Shown here: piece after piece, positions 1-9,500 of the stretch | How positions within the stretch are numbered: position 1 is the stretch's first letter | How the letters are laid out: the number at the start of each line of letters is the position of its first letter | Source of the DNA: Chitinophaga oryzae | GTDB taxonomy: Bacteria > Bacteroidota > Bacteroidia > Chitinophagales > Chitinophagaceae | Assembly: GCF_012516375.2 (NCBI RefSeq) | Contig: NZ_CP051204.2 | Span: 4,154,001-4,218,000, forward strand | Direction of reading: 5' to 3' | Length of the DNA: 64,000 bases | The notes under the pieces: generated by a model | What the model saw: the letters and a program-made list of their open reading frames with translations, nothing else | The model's database searches: none | Told to the model about the DNA's origin: nothing | Made by a program: the position numbers and the translations under genes

Positions 1-142
1 ACTTCTTCGCTGAGGGATGATGATAATTGCGGCCTCCGAATATTCTTATAATAAACATTATGTTAAATAGAATAAAGCCATTGGAGTATGGAAAAGCTAT
101 TAGGTCTACCCTTACATGTGAAGCCAATTGAATCCATTTAAG

Positions 143-376
143 CTACTCCTGGATAAACGCTTCCGGATAGCGCAGATCTGTAGGGTGTTTAAGGGTTTTA
201 AACCACGGTACTATAGCCTTCGTATGCTGCCCTGCCGCCGGGTCAATTGAAATGTGAAATATCCAATTCTCAGGGCCTTCGTTTTCGGGGAATTCGGCCT
301 TGGACAATAACGACGGGCGTACTCCCGGCGAATACGGGCGCTTTATATGGTAAGAGTAAATGCAATGCAAAACCAC
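143..376 (-). pseudogene. Possible gene remnant, 77 codons
   Basis: This is an open frame of 77 codons whose amino-acid composition looks like a real protein (HISIDPAAGQHTKAIVPWF, then KTLKHPTDLRYPEAF). It starts immediately after a terminator-like hairpin and has no promoter or ribosome-binding site that I can see. It could be the 3' part of a decayed gene or simply a chance frame. No family was recognised and no function is proposed. Confidence 0.2.
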
Positions 377-378
377 AA

Positions 379-416
379 AACCAAAGGTCCGGCACTTCCC
401 GGTCGGACCTTTGGTT
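379..416 (-). terminator. Terminator of the 576-aa gene
   Basis: A perfect 13-bp inverted repeat (379-391 and 404-416, core CCAAAGGTCCG) encloses a 12-nt loop. Read on the minus strand it is followed by a T-rich stretch (TTTTGTGGTTTTG). It lies about 50 bp past the stop of the gene at 469-2199, as expected for its intrinsic terminator. Confidence 0.75.
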
Positions 417-468
417 GGACAATGTTGGTGCCCGTTATCAGATTTCGTAAATTATAGCACAGGGCTAC

Positions 469-2199
469 TCAGGTAAGCGCTTTGAACGTCAACACGTCTT
501 TTACTACCGCTGCCTGTTGCTTCAGTAATACAGTGCCACACCGCAGATCGAAGCCTGACATTTCGAATGACATATTGCGGTCGAAAAATGTAGGGAATCC
601 GCTAACGTATCCTCGCCTGACGGCATAGTCGTGCGCTGCAATGAACCGTGACGGAATATCTCCCAGTTTGGGGTTTCCAAGGTCGGCAAGTTTAACATAT
701 TCCACGTCGGCAAAGTCCGGTTTAATAAATACGGTACTGCATTCTATGCTGTTCAGCACCGGATTGATCTTACCTATTTCTTCGGTCAGCGTCTGATGCT
801 TTAAGAGCCCATTTCCCTGCTGTGGTTTCACCGGGCTTACCACCAGTTCATCTGATAAGTGGGCAGCCGTTTGATGGCGGCCACCGTTTGCCGATCCGGC
901 CAGCGCCAGGCTTGAATGCCTGACCGGGGGTTGATGTACCGGTTTCGGTTTCGACTGACCGACAGTGTTGCCGGTCCACCGTTGCAACGATGTATTTTCG
1001 AAGGCCTTCAGAATACCCAGGATGGACGGGGCCTCGTAAAACGCCGGGAGACCGCTCACATACCCGTTTTGCACCGCATAGGTATGCGCCGATTTCATGC
1101 GCGCAATGAAATCTTCCAGGTCAGGCATTCCCAATGCATACCATGATATATTGCTTCGCTCGGCGCCTTCGTGGGTAAAAAATACCGTAGTACCGAACTC
1201 GTTACCGTACTTGTCCCGCACTGTCTTAAACGTCGGGTACGCACCTGGGTAACCTTCGCGACGGGCTGTCTCTGACCGATGACGGAAGGACTGTATCGCC
1301 AGTTCGCTTTGCGTGAAAGTGACCGGAGGCCCGAATTCTCCGATGAACTGCTCAACGGGCAATGGCGTTGCGGAAGCCTGACCGAAAATTTCCCATTCTC
1401 CTCCACTTTCGATAACTCTGCCGGGGCCTCTGATAATGAACTCTTTGACGTTTACGTCCAGCGGTGTGGTAACACTGACGCCCTCTTTCCAGCGTTCCCG
1501 GAAGAGAATTTGCCCGTGCCTCACGAGATCATCATGCCCGAACCGGAAGGATGCGGAACCAAGCGTTTGGTCCGGCCCAGCCAGCCAGTTCCATACTTTT
1601 TCGAAGAAGTTCATACTGTCCGGGATGGCGGATTCAACCGCCTCGCGAACCGCTGCTTCTACATCGTTTTCCATTTCATCTGTGATGCCGGCAGCCAACC
1701 GGACCAGGTCGCGGCCATTGATGAGCTGGTTCATTTTGGCCTGGAATGTGGCGCAGAATGCGTCGTATCCTGCCTGCACAGCGTCGTTGCTCAGGTTGTC
1801 TTCCTCCATCAGGATCACTACCACGCCTGCAATGCCAGGCAAGTCGGTAAAGTCGTGGGACAGGGCCGCCACCATGCTTTTATTGTTATCTGTTACCGGG
1901 ATAGGCCGAAGCACGGTTTCCCATTTTCCGACAGCAGGTGGAATGGCGACTATATCGCCTTCGTCTACACTGTTTCTGTTCAGGTTGCCATGTAAGGGGT
2001 TTCGCTTTTCAATGGTGACGGCGCCCCACAACAGCTGTTCGTCAGGATCATTATCGTTACCAAAGCGGAAAGTGTCGCCATCGATTTTATAGAAGAGTGT
2101 CCACAGATAAGGCTCTGCATTGCCGGGGCCGTCACCTTCATCGAAACAATGAATGTGATTTAACTGGATGTTTAACTGCAATGAGGTTCTGGATTTCAT
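469..2199 (-). CDS. Unknown 576-aa protein with three GY-x-G-x-P-x-F repeats
   Basis: No family is recognised with certainty. There is no signal peptide or membrane segment. Residues 1-100 look like a beta-rich domain (LFYKIDGDTFRFGND). Residues 100-215 are acidic and helical. The C-terminal half carries three copies of a short unit: about 305-325 (ARREGYPGAYPTF), 370-390 (AHTYAVQNGYVSGLPAFYE) and 521-541 (AHDYAVRRGYVSGFPTFFD). The pattern is roughly A-x-x-x-GY-x-x-G-x-P-x-F. The last two copies are separated by a low-complexity linker (about 410-460). The start is well supported: an AAGGAGG Shine-Dalgarno sequence sits 8 nt upstream of the ATG, which is unusual in Bacteroidota. The gene is divergent from the AraC regulator at 2363, which may control it. 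An acquired origin is possible because of the ribosome-binding site. Confidence 0.7.
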   Translation of the reverse strand: MKSRTSLQLNIQLNHIHCFDEGDGPGNAEPYLWTLFYKIDGDTFRFGNDNDPDEQLLWGAVTIEKRNPLHGNLNRNSVDEGDIVAIPPAVGKWETVLRPIPVTDNNKSMVAALSHDFTDLPGIAGVVVILMEEDNLSNDAVQAGYDAFCATFQAKMNQLINGRDLVRLAAGITDEMENDVEAAVREAVESAIPDSMNFFEKVWNWLAGPDQTLGSASFRFGHDDLVRHGQILFRERWKEGVSVTTPLDVNVKEFIIRGPGRVIESGGEWEIFGQASATPLPVEQFIGEFGPPVTFTQSELAIQSFRHRSETARREGYPGAYPTFKTVRDKYGNEFGTTVFFTHEGAERSNISWYALGMPDLEDFIARMKSAHTYAVQNGYVSGLPAFYEAPSILGILKAFENTSLQRWTGNTVGQSKPKPVHQPPVRHSSLALAGSANGGRHQTAAHLSDELVVSPVKPQQGNGLLKHQTLTEEIGKINPVLNSIECSTVFIKPDFADVEYVKLADLGNPKLGDIPSRFIAAHDYAVRRGYVSGFPTFFDRNMSFEMSGFDLRCGTVLLKQQAAVVKDVLTFKALT

Positions 2200-2204
2200 A
2201 TACT

Positions 2205-2211
2205 GTTTCCT
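2205..2211 (-). promoter_or_regulatory. Strong Shine-Dalgarno site
   Basis: On the minus strand the sequence upstream of the ATG at 2199 reads GAAGGAGGAAACAGTAT, a textbook ribosome-binding site. Bacteroidota genes rarely use such sites, so it both fixes this start and sets the gene apart from its neighbours. Confidence 0.6.
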
Positions 2212-2362
2212 CCTTCAGTTTTTGGGGGTGAGAAGATTGATTTTACGACAAAATTCCCAAGGATAAGTGAACCTGTATAGAAGAAAAACGACGTTTATAC
2301 CGGCAATTAAGCGTGTTTATACGCATAGCCGCATTCGAAAATTGGTGTAGCTTTATGATGCC

Positions 2363-3190
2363 ATGTTAACCGCCGAAACCATATATGAAAACCATTGTCC
2401 GCCAACACGGGCATTAGCTCCGTTCGTTTACGAATATGTGTACCGGTTCATCAGTATTCCGGATGGCATGACCCTGGTAAGGGACATGCCGCTGCGTATC
2501 TTCAGCTCCATCGATTTTTTTCCGGGCGATCCGTTTGAGACCCGGGACCTGCATACCGGGAAAACGCTGCCTTTTGCGCGATGCAGTATCCGGGGGCCCA
2601 GGACTTTCACCAAGTATAAGATTGATCTGCGCGGCAATTTCAGATCCTTTTCCGTCCGCCTTCAGCATGGAGGGCTGTACCGGCTACTGGCCATTCCTGC
2701 AGACGAACTACGGGACCAGTCCGTGGATGCTATGACGGTGCTCCCCGCCTATTTCGCCGAAATACAGGCACAGCTTACCTCCTGCCAGGATATTGCTTCC
2801 TGTGTAGCGCTCGTTGAACCTTATCTTTTGCGTTTGGCGATGAGCCGGAAAAAAGAAATCCGGCCATCAGCCGCAGTTTCGGAACTGGTCTCCAACATCG
2901 AGGGCACGCTGGCGCCTTCGTCTATCCGTGATTTATCGGACAAAATATTTCTGTCGCGGCGGCAGCTGGAGCGGAATTTTATCCGTGAAATAGGTACCAC
3001 GCCGAAATTGTTCAGCCGCATGATCCGGTTTACACATATGCTGAAGTATAAGGATAAGTTTCCCGATGTCAATTGGGCTAACCTCGCCTATGAGTTCCAC
3101 TACGCCGACCAGATGCACCTTGTCCGCGATTTCCGGGAATTTCTGGGGGTGCCTCCCTCTCGTTTCCTGGCCGAAAAATTTGCGTTTTAA
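2363..3190 (+). CDS. AraC family transcriptional regulator
   Basis: This is a 275-aa protein with a C-terminal AraC/XylS double helix-turn-helix (about residues 175-275). It contains the helix-like stretch IRDLSDKIFLSRRQLERNF and the family's ending pattern FREFLGVPPSRFLAE. The N-terminal 150 residues are a ligand or sensing domain of the type common in Bacteroidota AraC proteins, without the usual cupin histidines. It is divergent from the 576-aa unknown gene with 163 bp between starts, so control of that gene and of itself is likely but not shown. A weak -7-like TAGCTTTA lies at 2348-2355, just upstream of the ATG. Its stop faces that of the SDR gene, 17 bp away. Confidence 0.88.
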   Translation: MLTAETIYENHCPPTRALAPFVYEYVYRFISIPDGMTLVRDMPLRIFSSIDFFPGDPFETRDLHTGKTLPFARCSIRGPRTFTKYKIDLRGNFRSFSVRLQHGGLYRLLAIPADELRDQSVDAMTVLPAYFAEIQAQLTSCQDIASCVALVEPYLLRLAMSRKKEIRPSAAVSELVSNIEGTLAPSSIRDLSDKIFLSRRQLERNFIREIGTTPKLFSRMIRFTHMLKYKDKFPDVNWANLAYEFHYADQMHLVRDFREFLGVPPSRFLAEKFAF

Positions 3191-3194
3191 CTGC

Positions 3195-3213
3195 CTGTAA
3201 CAGCCTATTACAG
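3195..3213. terminator. Weak hairpin between convergent genes
   Basis: The 6-bp arms CTGTAA and TTACAG surround 7 nt and lie between the stops of the AraC and SDR genes. This could be a weak bidirectional terminator, but no T-run follows. Confidence 0.25.
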
Positions 3214-3999
3214 CGTTCTTAGCACGCCGCCATCGGCCCTTATGGAGGCGCCGTTGATGGCTGATGACAAGGGACTTGCCAGGTATACCGCCAGGCTGGC
3301 TATTTCTGCAGGATCGATAAATCGTTCCAATAGTGAATGAGGATTGGCGCTATGCATGATCTGTTGCCTGATGACTTCAGCAGGTTGCTGGTGACTGGCG
3401 GCGATATACTCCACCGCCGCTGCCACGCCATCAGAATAAGTAGGGCCTCCCAGGATGGTGTTTACAGTTACCTGCGTGCCTTTTGTTAGTTTCGACAATC
3501 CGTTACTGAGCGCCAGCATGGCCGCTTTGGTAGTACCGTAGTGGATCATGTTGCCCGGGACATTGATCCCGGATTCACTGCTGATAAAAATGATCCGTCC
3601 CCAATGGCGGGACAGCATTCCCTGCAACACCTGCCTGGAGAGCTTTACAGCGCTCATGACATTGATGTCGAAGAAATGGCTCCAACTGTCATCTGTAACA
3701 TCCATGAAATCTTTGACTTCAAATATGCCTGCGTTGTTGACGAGTATATCTACCGGCGGCAGCTGCTGCAGCAATGTCGTCACCTCCTCCTGTACTGACA
3801 GGTCTGCTGCCATTCCTGTTACGATGGCTTCGGGAACCAACGCTGCCAGGCGCTTTACGGCCTTATCCACTTTGGCAGGTGTTCTTCCGTGAAGGATCAC
3901 TTCTGCTCCCTCCTGTGCTAAATACTGCGCGATCGCGAATCCGATTCCCTGTGTGGAACCGCTGATGAAAGCACGTTTCGATACTAATTGTACATCCAT
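3208..3999 (-). CDS. SDR family oxidoreductase
   Basis: This is a 263-aa classical short-chain dehydrogenase/reductase (NAD(P)-dependent, cytosolic). Visible signatures are the nucleotide-binding loop SGSTQGIG (residues 13-20), NNAG (88-91), catalytic Ser140 in the SSES stretch, and Tyr154/Lys158 in HYGTTKAA. The length matches FabG-like members. The substrate cannot be told from the sequence. It lies directly downstream of a TetR gene on the same strand, 54 bp apart, with a 26-bp perfect palindrome 17 bp ahead of its start. Repression by that TetR, with release by a small-molecule ligand that the enzyme may detoxify, is the simplest reading. Confidence 0.9.
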   Translation of the reverse strand: MDVQLVSKRAFISGSTQGIGFAIAQYLAQEGAEVILHGRTPAKVDKAVKRLAALVPEAIVTGMAADLSVQEEVTTLLQQLPPVDILVNNAGIFEVKDFMDVTDDSWSHFFDINVMSAVKLSRQVLQGMLSRHWGRIIFISSESGINVPGNMIHYGTTKAAMLALSNGLSKLTKGTQVTVNTILGGPTYSDGVAAAVEYIAASHQQPAEVIRQQIMHSANPHSLLERFIDPAEIASLAVYLASPLSSAINGASIRADGGVLRTL

Positions 4000-4015
4000 G
4001 TTTCAGTTCAAATTT

Positions 4016-4041
4016 ATTTTTGTAATGATCATTACAAAAAT
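4016..4041. promoter_or_regulatory. Perfect 26-bp palindrome, TetR operator
   Basis: The half-site ATTTTTGTAATGA is followed by its exact complement, giving 26 bp of perfect dyad symmetry. It lies between the tetR stop and the SDR start. A near copy (4634-4659) overlaps the tetR start codon. A long symmetric site found twice around a TetR gene is the usual form of a TetR-family operator. Confidence 0.8.
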
Positions 4042-4053
4042 TGGCAGAAATTT

Positions 4054-4635
4054 TTATTGCAGTATGCTGAGTTGTACTTCAATCAGCTCTTTCAGTTTCT
4101 CTTTATTAGGATGCATTCTTCGGGTCACGTTAAGACCATTCCAGCAGGTGACCAGGTATCTGCCTAAAACAGCGGCATCAGCGGGGTTGGTAATACTCCC
4201 CGACTTCTGGGCTTCCCGGACCGTTTCTGTAAACATCCGCTCCACATCCTTCAGGATACTTATGGCTTCGGTCTCCAGGTCCTGGTCCACAAAAGCCAGG
4301 GCGGTTACCGTGTTGGCCACAATACATCCTTTCAGGTGCGTGTGTTCATCGGCCTCTGCGAGGCTTCTGAAGAAGTCTTTGATGAGGTCCACCGGCGAGG
4401 CATGCTCTTTCAATTCTCTTTTAAAGGCCAGAAAGGCCTCCCGGCGTTGCTGCAAGGCTTTGGAAAAAAGTTCTTTCTTACCGCCGCGAAAAGTATTATA
4501 TAAACTGCCGCTTCCCATTTGAGTAGCTGCCTGCAGGTCCTGCAAGGATGTAGCACTATATCCTTTCTCCCAGAATACCTCCTGGGCCTTTAAGATAACT
4601 GCGTCGTTATCATATATTGCTGGTCTTCCTTTCAT
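4054..4635 (-). CDS. TetR/AcrR family repressor
   Basis: This is a 193-aa one-component repressor. The N-terminal helix-turn-helix spans about residues 8-50 (GRPAIYDNDAVILKAQEVFW, then TSLQDLQAATQMGSGSLYNTF). The C-terminal alpha-helical ligand domain has the layout of the TetR_C proteins that regulate efflux or redox genes. I chose the ATG at 4635 (MKGRP). An upstream TTG would add five residues, but the operator-like palindrome overlaps that stretch and MKGRP is the usual start in this family. It probably represses itself (site 4634-4659) and the downstream SDR gene (site 4016-4041). Confidence 0.9.
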   Translation of the reverse strand: MKGRPAIYDNDAVILKAQEVFWEKGYSATSLQDLQAATQMGSGSLYNTFRGGKKELFSKALQQRREAFLAFKRELKEHASPVDLIKDFFRSLAEADEHTHLKGCIVANTVTALAFVDQDLETEAISILKDVERMFTETVREAQKSGSITNPADAAVLGRYLVTCWNGLNVTRRMHPNKEKLKELIEVQLSILQ

Positions 4636-4659
4636 TTTTGTAACGATCAATACAAAAAT
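4634..4659. promoter_or_regulatory. Second TetR operator, over the tetR start codon
   Basis: This 26-bp near-palindrome (ATTTTTGTA, 8 central bases, TACAAAAAT) differs from perfect symmetry at two base pairs. It matches the 4016-4041 palindrome at 24 of 26 positions. It covers the ATG of tetR, so binding would block initiation. Confidence 0.75.
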
Positions 4660-4770
4660 AAAAATATCTACCGTTCTGACAAAAATATTTCTGCTTCTTC
4701 CCTGTTATCTGCCGCCTACCCATTGATCAACAAGATAATAACCGGAAAATTTCTATCTTTAGCCTCGCTG

Positions 4771-5367
4771 ATGGACACTCATGAACAACGGAATATCAAC
4801 GTTATATTTAATGCTCCGGATTCCCCAGAGGCGGCAGCCGCTTATAAAATGTATTACAGGCAGCTGTACAACTACGGCAGGAAACTGACGGACAACAACA
4901 GCCTGATCGAAGACGCCATTCATGACGTATTTGTGTCCATGTGGCAGGCCCATAGCCGCAACCCAGCTATGGACGCCAGTAAGAGCTACGTATACAGCAG
5001 CTTTCGCCGTAAACTGGTCCGCTATCACGAAGATGCCATCAGGCGGATGCAGCGCGAAGAGCGGGCCAGCGAGTCCGCAGCACCCGAATTCGGCGCCGAC
5101 CATATCCTGATCCACCGCGAACAGGACCAACAGCTGAAAACAGCCATACTACAGGCTTTGCAACAGCTCACCCCCCGGCAGCGGGAAGCCGTCTATCTCC
5201 GCTTCTATGAAAACATGCAGTATGATGAGATCGCCGCGGTGATGGATATCTCCGTTAAAGCCACTTATAAACTCATGGCCCGGGCACTGGATGAACTCAA
5301 ACAACTGGTGAACATCCCCTTCTACCTGCTGCTGCCTATGCTCCGGTTATTGTTTATCCGGCAGTAA
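4771..5367 (+). CDS. ECF-type RNA polymerase sigma-70 factor
   Basis: This is a 198-aa extracytoplasmic-function sigma factor of the Bacteroidota kind that pairs with FecR anti-sigma proteins. Region 2 is visible as YYRQLYNYGRKL followed by LIEDAIHDVFVSMW. Region 4 is LQQLTPRQREAVYLRFYENM then YDEIAAVMDISVKATYKLMA. I start it at the ATG at 4771 (MDTHEQ). An upstream TTG frame exists, but it would overlap a likely -7 element (TATCTTTA, 4754-4761). It is followed on the same strand by FecR, SusC and SusD genes, so it most likely activates that transport locus when the outer-membrane receptor is engaged. Confidence 0.92.
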   Translation: MDTHEQRNINVIFNAPDSPEAAAAYKMYYRQLYNYGRKLTDNNSLIEDAIHDVFVSMWQAHSRNPAMDASKSYVYSSFRRKLVRYHEDAIRRMQREERASESAAPEFGADHILIHREQDQQLKTAILQALQQLTPRQREAVYLRFYENMQYDEIAAVMDISVKATYKLMARALDELKQLVNIPFYLLLPMLRLLFIRQ

Positions 5368-5452
5368 TAAAAAAAATAAAAAATTTTTTGTTTTCATGGG
5401 GTAATATTTCCCTGTGCCGACTTATATATATCAGTAAACAGCTAAAAACAGG

Positions 5453-6478
5453 ATGCAGCGCGATAAACCGGACAATGAAAAATACAGTGTAACAGCTCTG
5501 CTGGGCGATCCGTCTTTTGTGCGATGGGCATTACAGCAAGCCCCAACGGATACCGCCCGGTGGGAAAAGTGGATCGCTGCAGGCCCTGACAATGCTACTA
5601 CCGCAGCAACGGCGAAGCAACTGCTGTTACAGGTCCGGTTCACGGAACACCTGCCAACGGAAGAAATGGCGGCACAGTCGTACCAAAGGTTTACCGGTAC
5701 CATCGCGGCACTCCGGCAATCACCCGTTCAACGCCGGCGCCTATACGCTTTTTTGACATGGCGCAACGCCGCCATCTGGACAGGCTTGCTGGCCATAGCA
5801 GGTACCGCTGCGTTTTACACCTGGCGGCAGCAAACAACAATGAAAGTGTCTACCGCTTTCGGGGAAACCAGGCAGGTAGTACTTCCCGACAGCTCTCTCG
5901 TGATGCTGCGCGCCAATTCCACCCTGCAATACCGCCGCTCCCTGAATGGACAGCTGCGTGAATTGTGGCTCCGTGGAGAGGCCTGGTTCAGCGTGAACCC
6001 GGATAAAAAAGCAGCCGGATTTGTTGTGCACACGGAAGATGCCGATGTAACGGTATTGGGCACTACCTTCGACCTGAAGCAACGCCGGCACCGGACCGCC
6101 ATCTTCCTGCAATCCGGGAAAGTGCGCGTCGACTTTCATGATCCGCAGCGGACCAGCAGGATCCTCTCCCCTGGCGACCTCGTGGAATATGACGCACAGC
6201 ATCAACAAGTCTCCGCGTCGAAAACCGACAGCAGCTACAGCAGCTGGACACAGGGTAAGCTGACATTGACAGACGCTCCCCTGTCTGACATTATAGATAT
6301 CCTGGAGAACAACTACGGGGAAAAAATCGTAGTGAGCGATGAAAAAATAAAGGAAAGGAAAATAGAAGGTATTATATACCTGGAGAACAAAGCAGACATT
6401 CTCTTTATTATCTCCAACGTGCTTGACATACAAATCAGCCGCAGAAACGATACTATGTATTTCAGTAACCGAAAATAA
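5453..6478 (+). CDS. FecR family anti-sigma factor
   Basis: This 341-aa inner-membrane protein should transmit a signal from the TonB-linked receptor to the sigma factor. Residues 1-100 form the cytoplasmic sigma-binding part, one membrane helix lies at about 105-124 (AAIWTGLLAIAGTAAFYTW), and the periplasmic FecR domain is at about 130-245 (FGETRQVVLPDSSLVMLRAN, AWFSV, LGTTFDL, SGKVRV). A DUF4974-like STN-fold domain closes it (about 268-338, LTDAPLSDIIDILENNY). The gene lies 85 bp after the sigma gene and 115 bp before the SusC gene. This is the standard trans-envelope regulation cassette of Bacteroidota. Confidence 0.93.
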   Translation: MQRDKPDNEKYSVTALLGDPSFVRWALQQAPTDTARWEKWIAAGPDNATTAATAKQLLLQVRFTEHLPTEEMAAQSYQRFTGTIAALRQSPVQRRRLYAFLTWRNAAIWTGLLAIAGTAAFYTWRQQTTMKVSTAFGETRQVVLPDSSLVMLRANSTLQYRRSLNGQLRELWLRGEAWFSVNPDKKAAGFVVHTEDADVTVLGTTFDLKQRRHRTAIFLQSGKVRVDFHDPQRTSRILSPGDLVEYDAQHQQVSASKTDSSYSSWTQGKLTLTDAPLSDIIDILENNYGEKIVVSDEKIKERKIEGIIYLENKADILFIISNVLDIQISRRNDTMYFSNRK

Positions 6479-6593
6479 AAATACGAACAAACACCAATCA
6501 CCAACCATCCAGTCCGGAACACCGACCATTCCCCGACTGTATGCTAAACAAGGACTAGCGCGACGCTAACCAAAATCATAAAACCAACTAACG

Positions 6594-9500
6594 ATGAGGA
6601 AAGTCTTATTCTTCCCTATGGGAATGGTATTGCTTTGCCTGAACGCCACCACTCTTCCGCAAAGGGCTATGGCACAGCAAACCATACCAACCGGCAAACA
6701 ACGACAGGAAAAGATGACCGTGGATGCGGCATTGAAAAAACTGGAAAAGAAATACGGTGTCACTTTTGTCTATGACAAAACACTGGCCAACGAAAAGTAC
6801 ACCTCCTTTAATCCCGACCATGCCGGCAGTCAAAGCGTAGAAGATCAGCTGAAAGCTATCCTCTACCCTAACGGCCTGTTGTTCCTTTATATTAAAAAGG
6901 ATTATTACGCTATTACCGTCAATAAAGACAAAAGCAACCAGATGCTGACGGCTGATAATGAAGCTAAAAAGGACGAAGCACAACCACTGCCAGCCGCTAC
7001 GTTGTCCGCAGCAAGAGGGCGTGTAACCGACGAGAAAGGCGCCCCCCTCGAACGTATCAGCGTACAGGTAGCCGGTACCACCACCGGCGCCTATACGGAC
7101 GCCGACGGCTTGTTCAGCATACCGAATGCCGCCAATAAAAAACTGATGATCAGCGGCGTGGGTTATGCCCCGCAGGAGGTGCTGGTCTCCGGCGCCTCCC
7201 CGGTAAACGTGAAGCTGGTCACCTCTTCCAAAGAACTGACGGAAGTGGTGGTCGTAGGTTACGGTGAACAAAAGAGAGCAAAAATAGTAGGTGCAGTCGC
7301 TACGGTCAACAGCAAGGAAATTACCGAAGCACCCGTGGCCAGGGTGACCGACGCCTTATCCGGCCGTGTGCCGGGCCTTTTTGTATCCAAAGCCAGCGGC
7401 GCTCCCGGCAAAGGCTCTACCTTTTATGTGCGTGGCATCAGCACTACCAACAACTCCGAACCACTGGTGGTAATAGATGGTATCCCCAACCGAAGCCTGG
7501 ACGACCTCGCCCCCTCCGACGTGGAAACCATCTCCGTGCTGAAAGACGCCTCCGCTATCGCGGTATACGGCGCCAGGGCGGCTAACGGGGTGATACTCGT
7601 CACCACCAAAGCCGGTGGGTCCGGTAAACCATCCATTAGCTTCAGCGGCAACCTGACAGTCCAGCAACAGACAAGAGCCCTTAAACCACTGGGATCCTAT
7701 GAGTATGCTGGGCTGTACAACGTGGCGCTCAAAAACGAGAACAGCTTTAACCCGGCCGTGGGTAAAGGTTACACCGATGAAGTACTGGAAAAGTTCAGGA
7801 CCGGCAGCGATCCTGACCGCTATCCTAACACTGACTGGTACAATGATATCCTTGCTCCCACCTCTATACAGCAGCGGTATGACCTGTCTGTGAGCGGTGG
7901 CAGCGAAAAGACGCGCTACTTTGTGTCCGCAGGGTACAACAACGAAGGTGGTTTCTACCCGATGGTGACCTACAAACGGTATAACGTGCGCAGCAGCCTC
8001 CAGTCTGAAATCGCCAAAGGCCTGCTGTTCGATGTGAAGCTGGCAGGTATTATGTCTGACAGCAGAGACGCCCGTGCCGGCAGTTCCACCATCATGAAAA
8101 TAGCCATTTCCAGTCCGCCGTATTATGTAAATAAATACAGCAACGGCCTTTACGGATTCGTTCCTGCCGCCAAGGGCAATATTTATCAGCAATCCAGGGG
8201 GGAAGACGGCTACAGGCAAAATAACGTCAACACCTTCAACGGTACCATGTCGTTACAATATAAGCTGCCTTTCACAGAGGGCCTCTCCGTAAAAGGAACT
8301 TTCGCCTACGACAGGAACATGACCAATTTCCGGAGCTTCGCAAAGCCGTACGCGCTGTATACCATGGACAATGCCGGCGTTATGAAGAAGGCCAACAACA
8401 CCCCCACAGCGCCCGAGCTGACAGAGAGCAACCGGCAGAACTACTATGCCACCAGCGAATTCTCTGTGAACTACGACCGTTCTTTTAAAGATCATCACGT
8501 AGGCGGCATGGTGTTATATACCCAAACAGTTTTTAACGAACGGTATTTCGGCGCTACAGGCAGAAACTTCGTATCACCGGCACTGGAAATCCTGAATGCT
8601 TCAGATCCTACCAATACAGCCGTGGAAGGCACTGCCAGCCGTCAGTACAGACAAGGGGTGGTGGGCCGTTTCACTTATGACTATCAACAGAAGTACCTGC
8701 TGGAAATGAACTTCCGGTATGATGGGTCCGATATCTTTCCCCGGGATGGCCGCTTCGGTTTCTTCCCTTCTATCGGTGCCGGCTGGGTGATATCCAAAGA
8801 AAATTTCTTCCCGCAGCGGGGCCTGGTCGATTATCTTAAACTCCGTGGTTCCTGGGGCCTGCTGGGTAATGACCGTGTAGATCCCTACCAGTTCCTCGCC
8901 AGCTACAGCCTCGTAGGTGCAGATATTTACGGCGTGAGCCATGGCTATTCTTTTGGCGGCGTCAACCCGGTATATTACCAGGGCCTTCAGCTGAACGTAC
9001 TGCCTAACCCCAACTTCACCTGGGAAAAAGCGGTGATGAGCAACATCGGTTTCGATATGCAGCTGTGGGACAGCCGGATCAGCATTACCGCCGACTACTT
9101 CTACAAACGCACCAAGGATATCCTTGCTCCCCGTGCACAAGCCGTACCGGATGTTATCGGCATCACCCTGCCCGTGGAAAACGCAGGTATCGTGGATAAC
9201 CGTGGTTTCGAAATCAGCGCCGGCTATAATGGTACCGCAGGTAAATTCACCTACTACGTAAAACCCAACATCACCTTTGCGCGCAACAAAATGGTGTACT
9301 ACCCGGAGGCCAGCAGCATCCCGGAATGGCAACGGCTGACGGGCAAACCGGTCGCCATCAGGCTCAATGGCGGCAGTTCTAAACCGAAATTTGTATCAGA
9401 TGGCTTGTACCAGTCGCAGGATGAGGTGGAGAAAGGACCTAAGCCATTGTATCCTACCGTATCCGCCGGTGATATCCGTTATGTGGATATCGATGGTGAC

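Larger units (their letters stand above)
1..468. other. Gene-poor left edge
   Basis: No convincing complete gene was found here. It holds a strong hairpin (379-416) behind the 469-2199 gene and a 77-codon open frame on the minus strand (376 down to 143). Near its end that frame reads WFKTLKHPTDLRYPEAF, which looks protein-like, so it may be the remnant of a truncated gene. I could not assign a family. Positions 1-140 show nothing recognisable. Confidence 0.5.

Noticed and set aside
4723..4770. Upstream TTG start of the sigma factor
   Set aside because: It would overlap the likely -7 element (4754-4761), and the added residues do not belong to the family.
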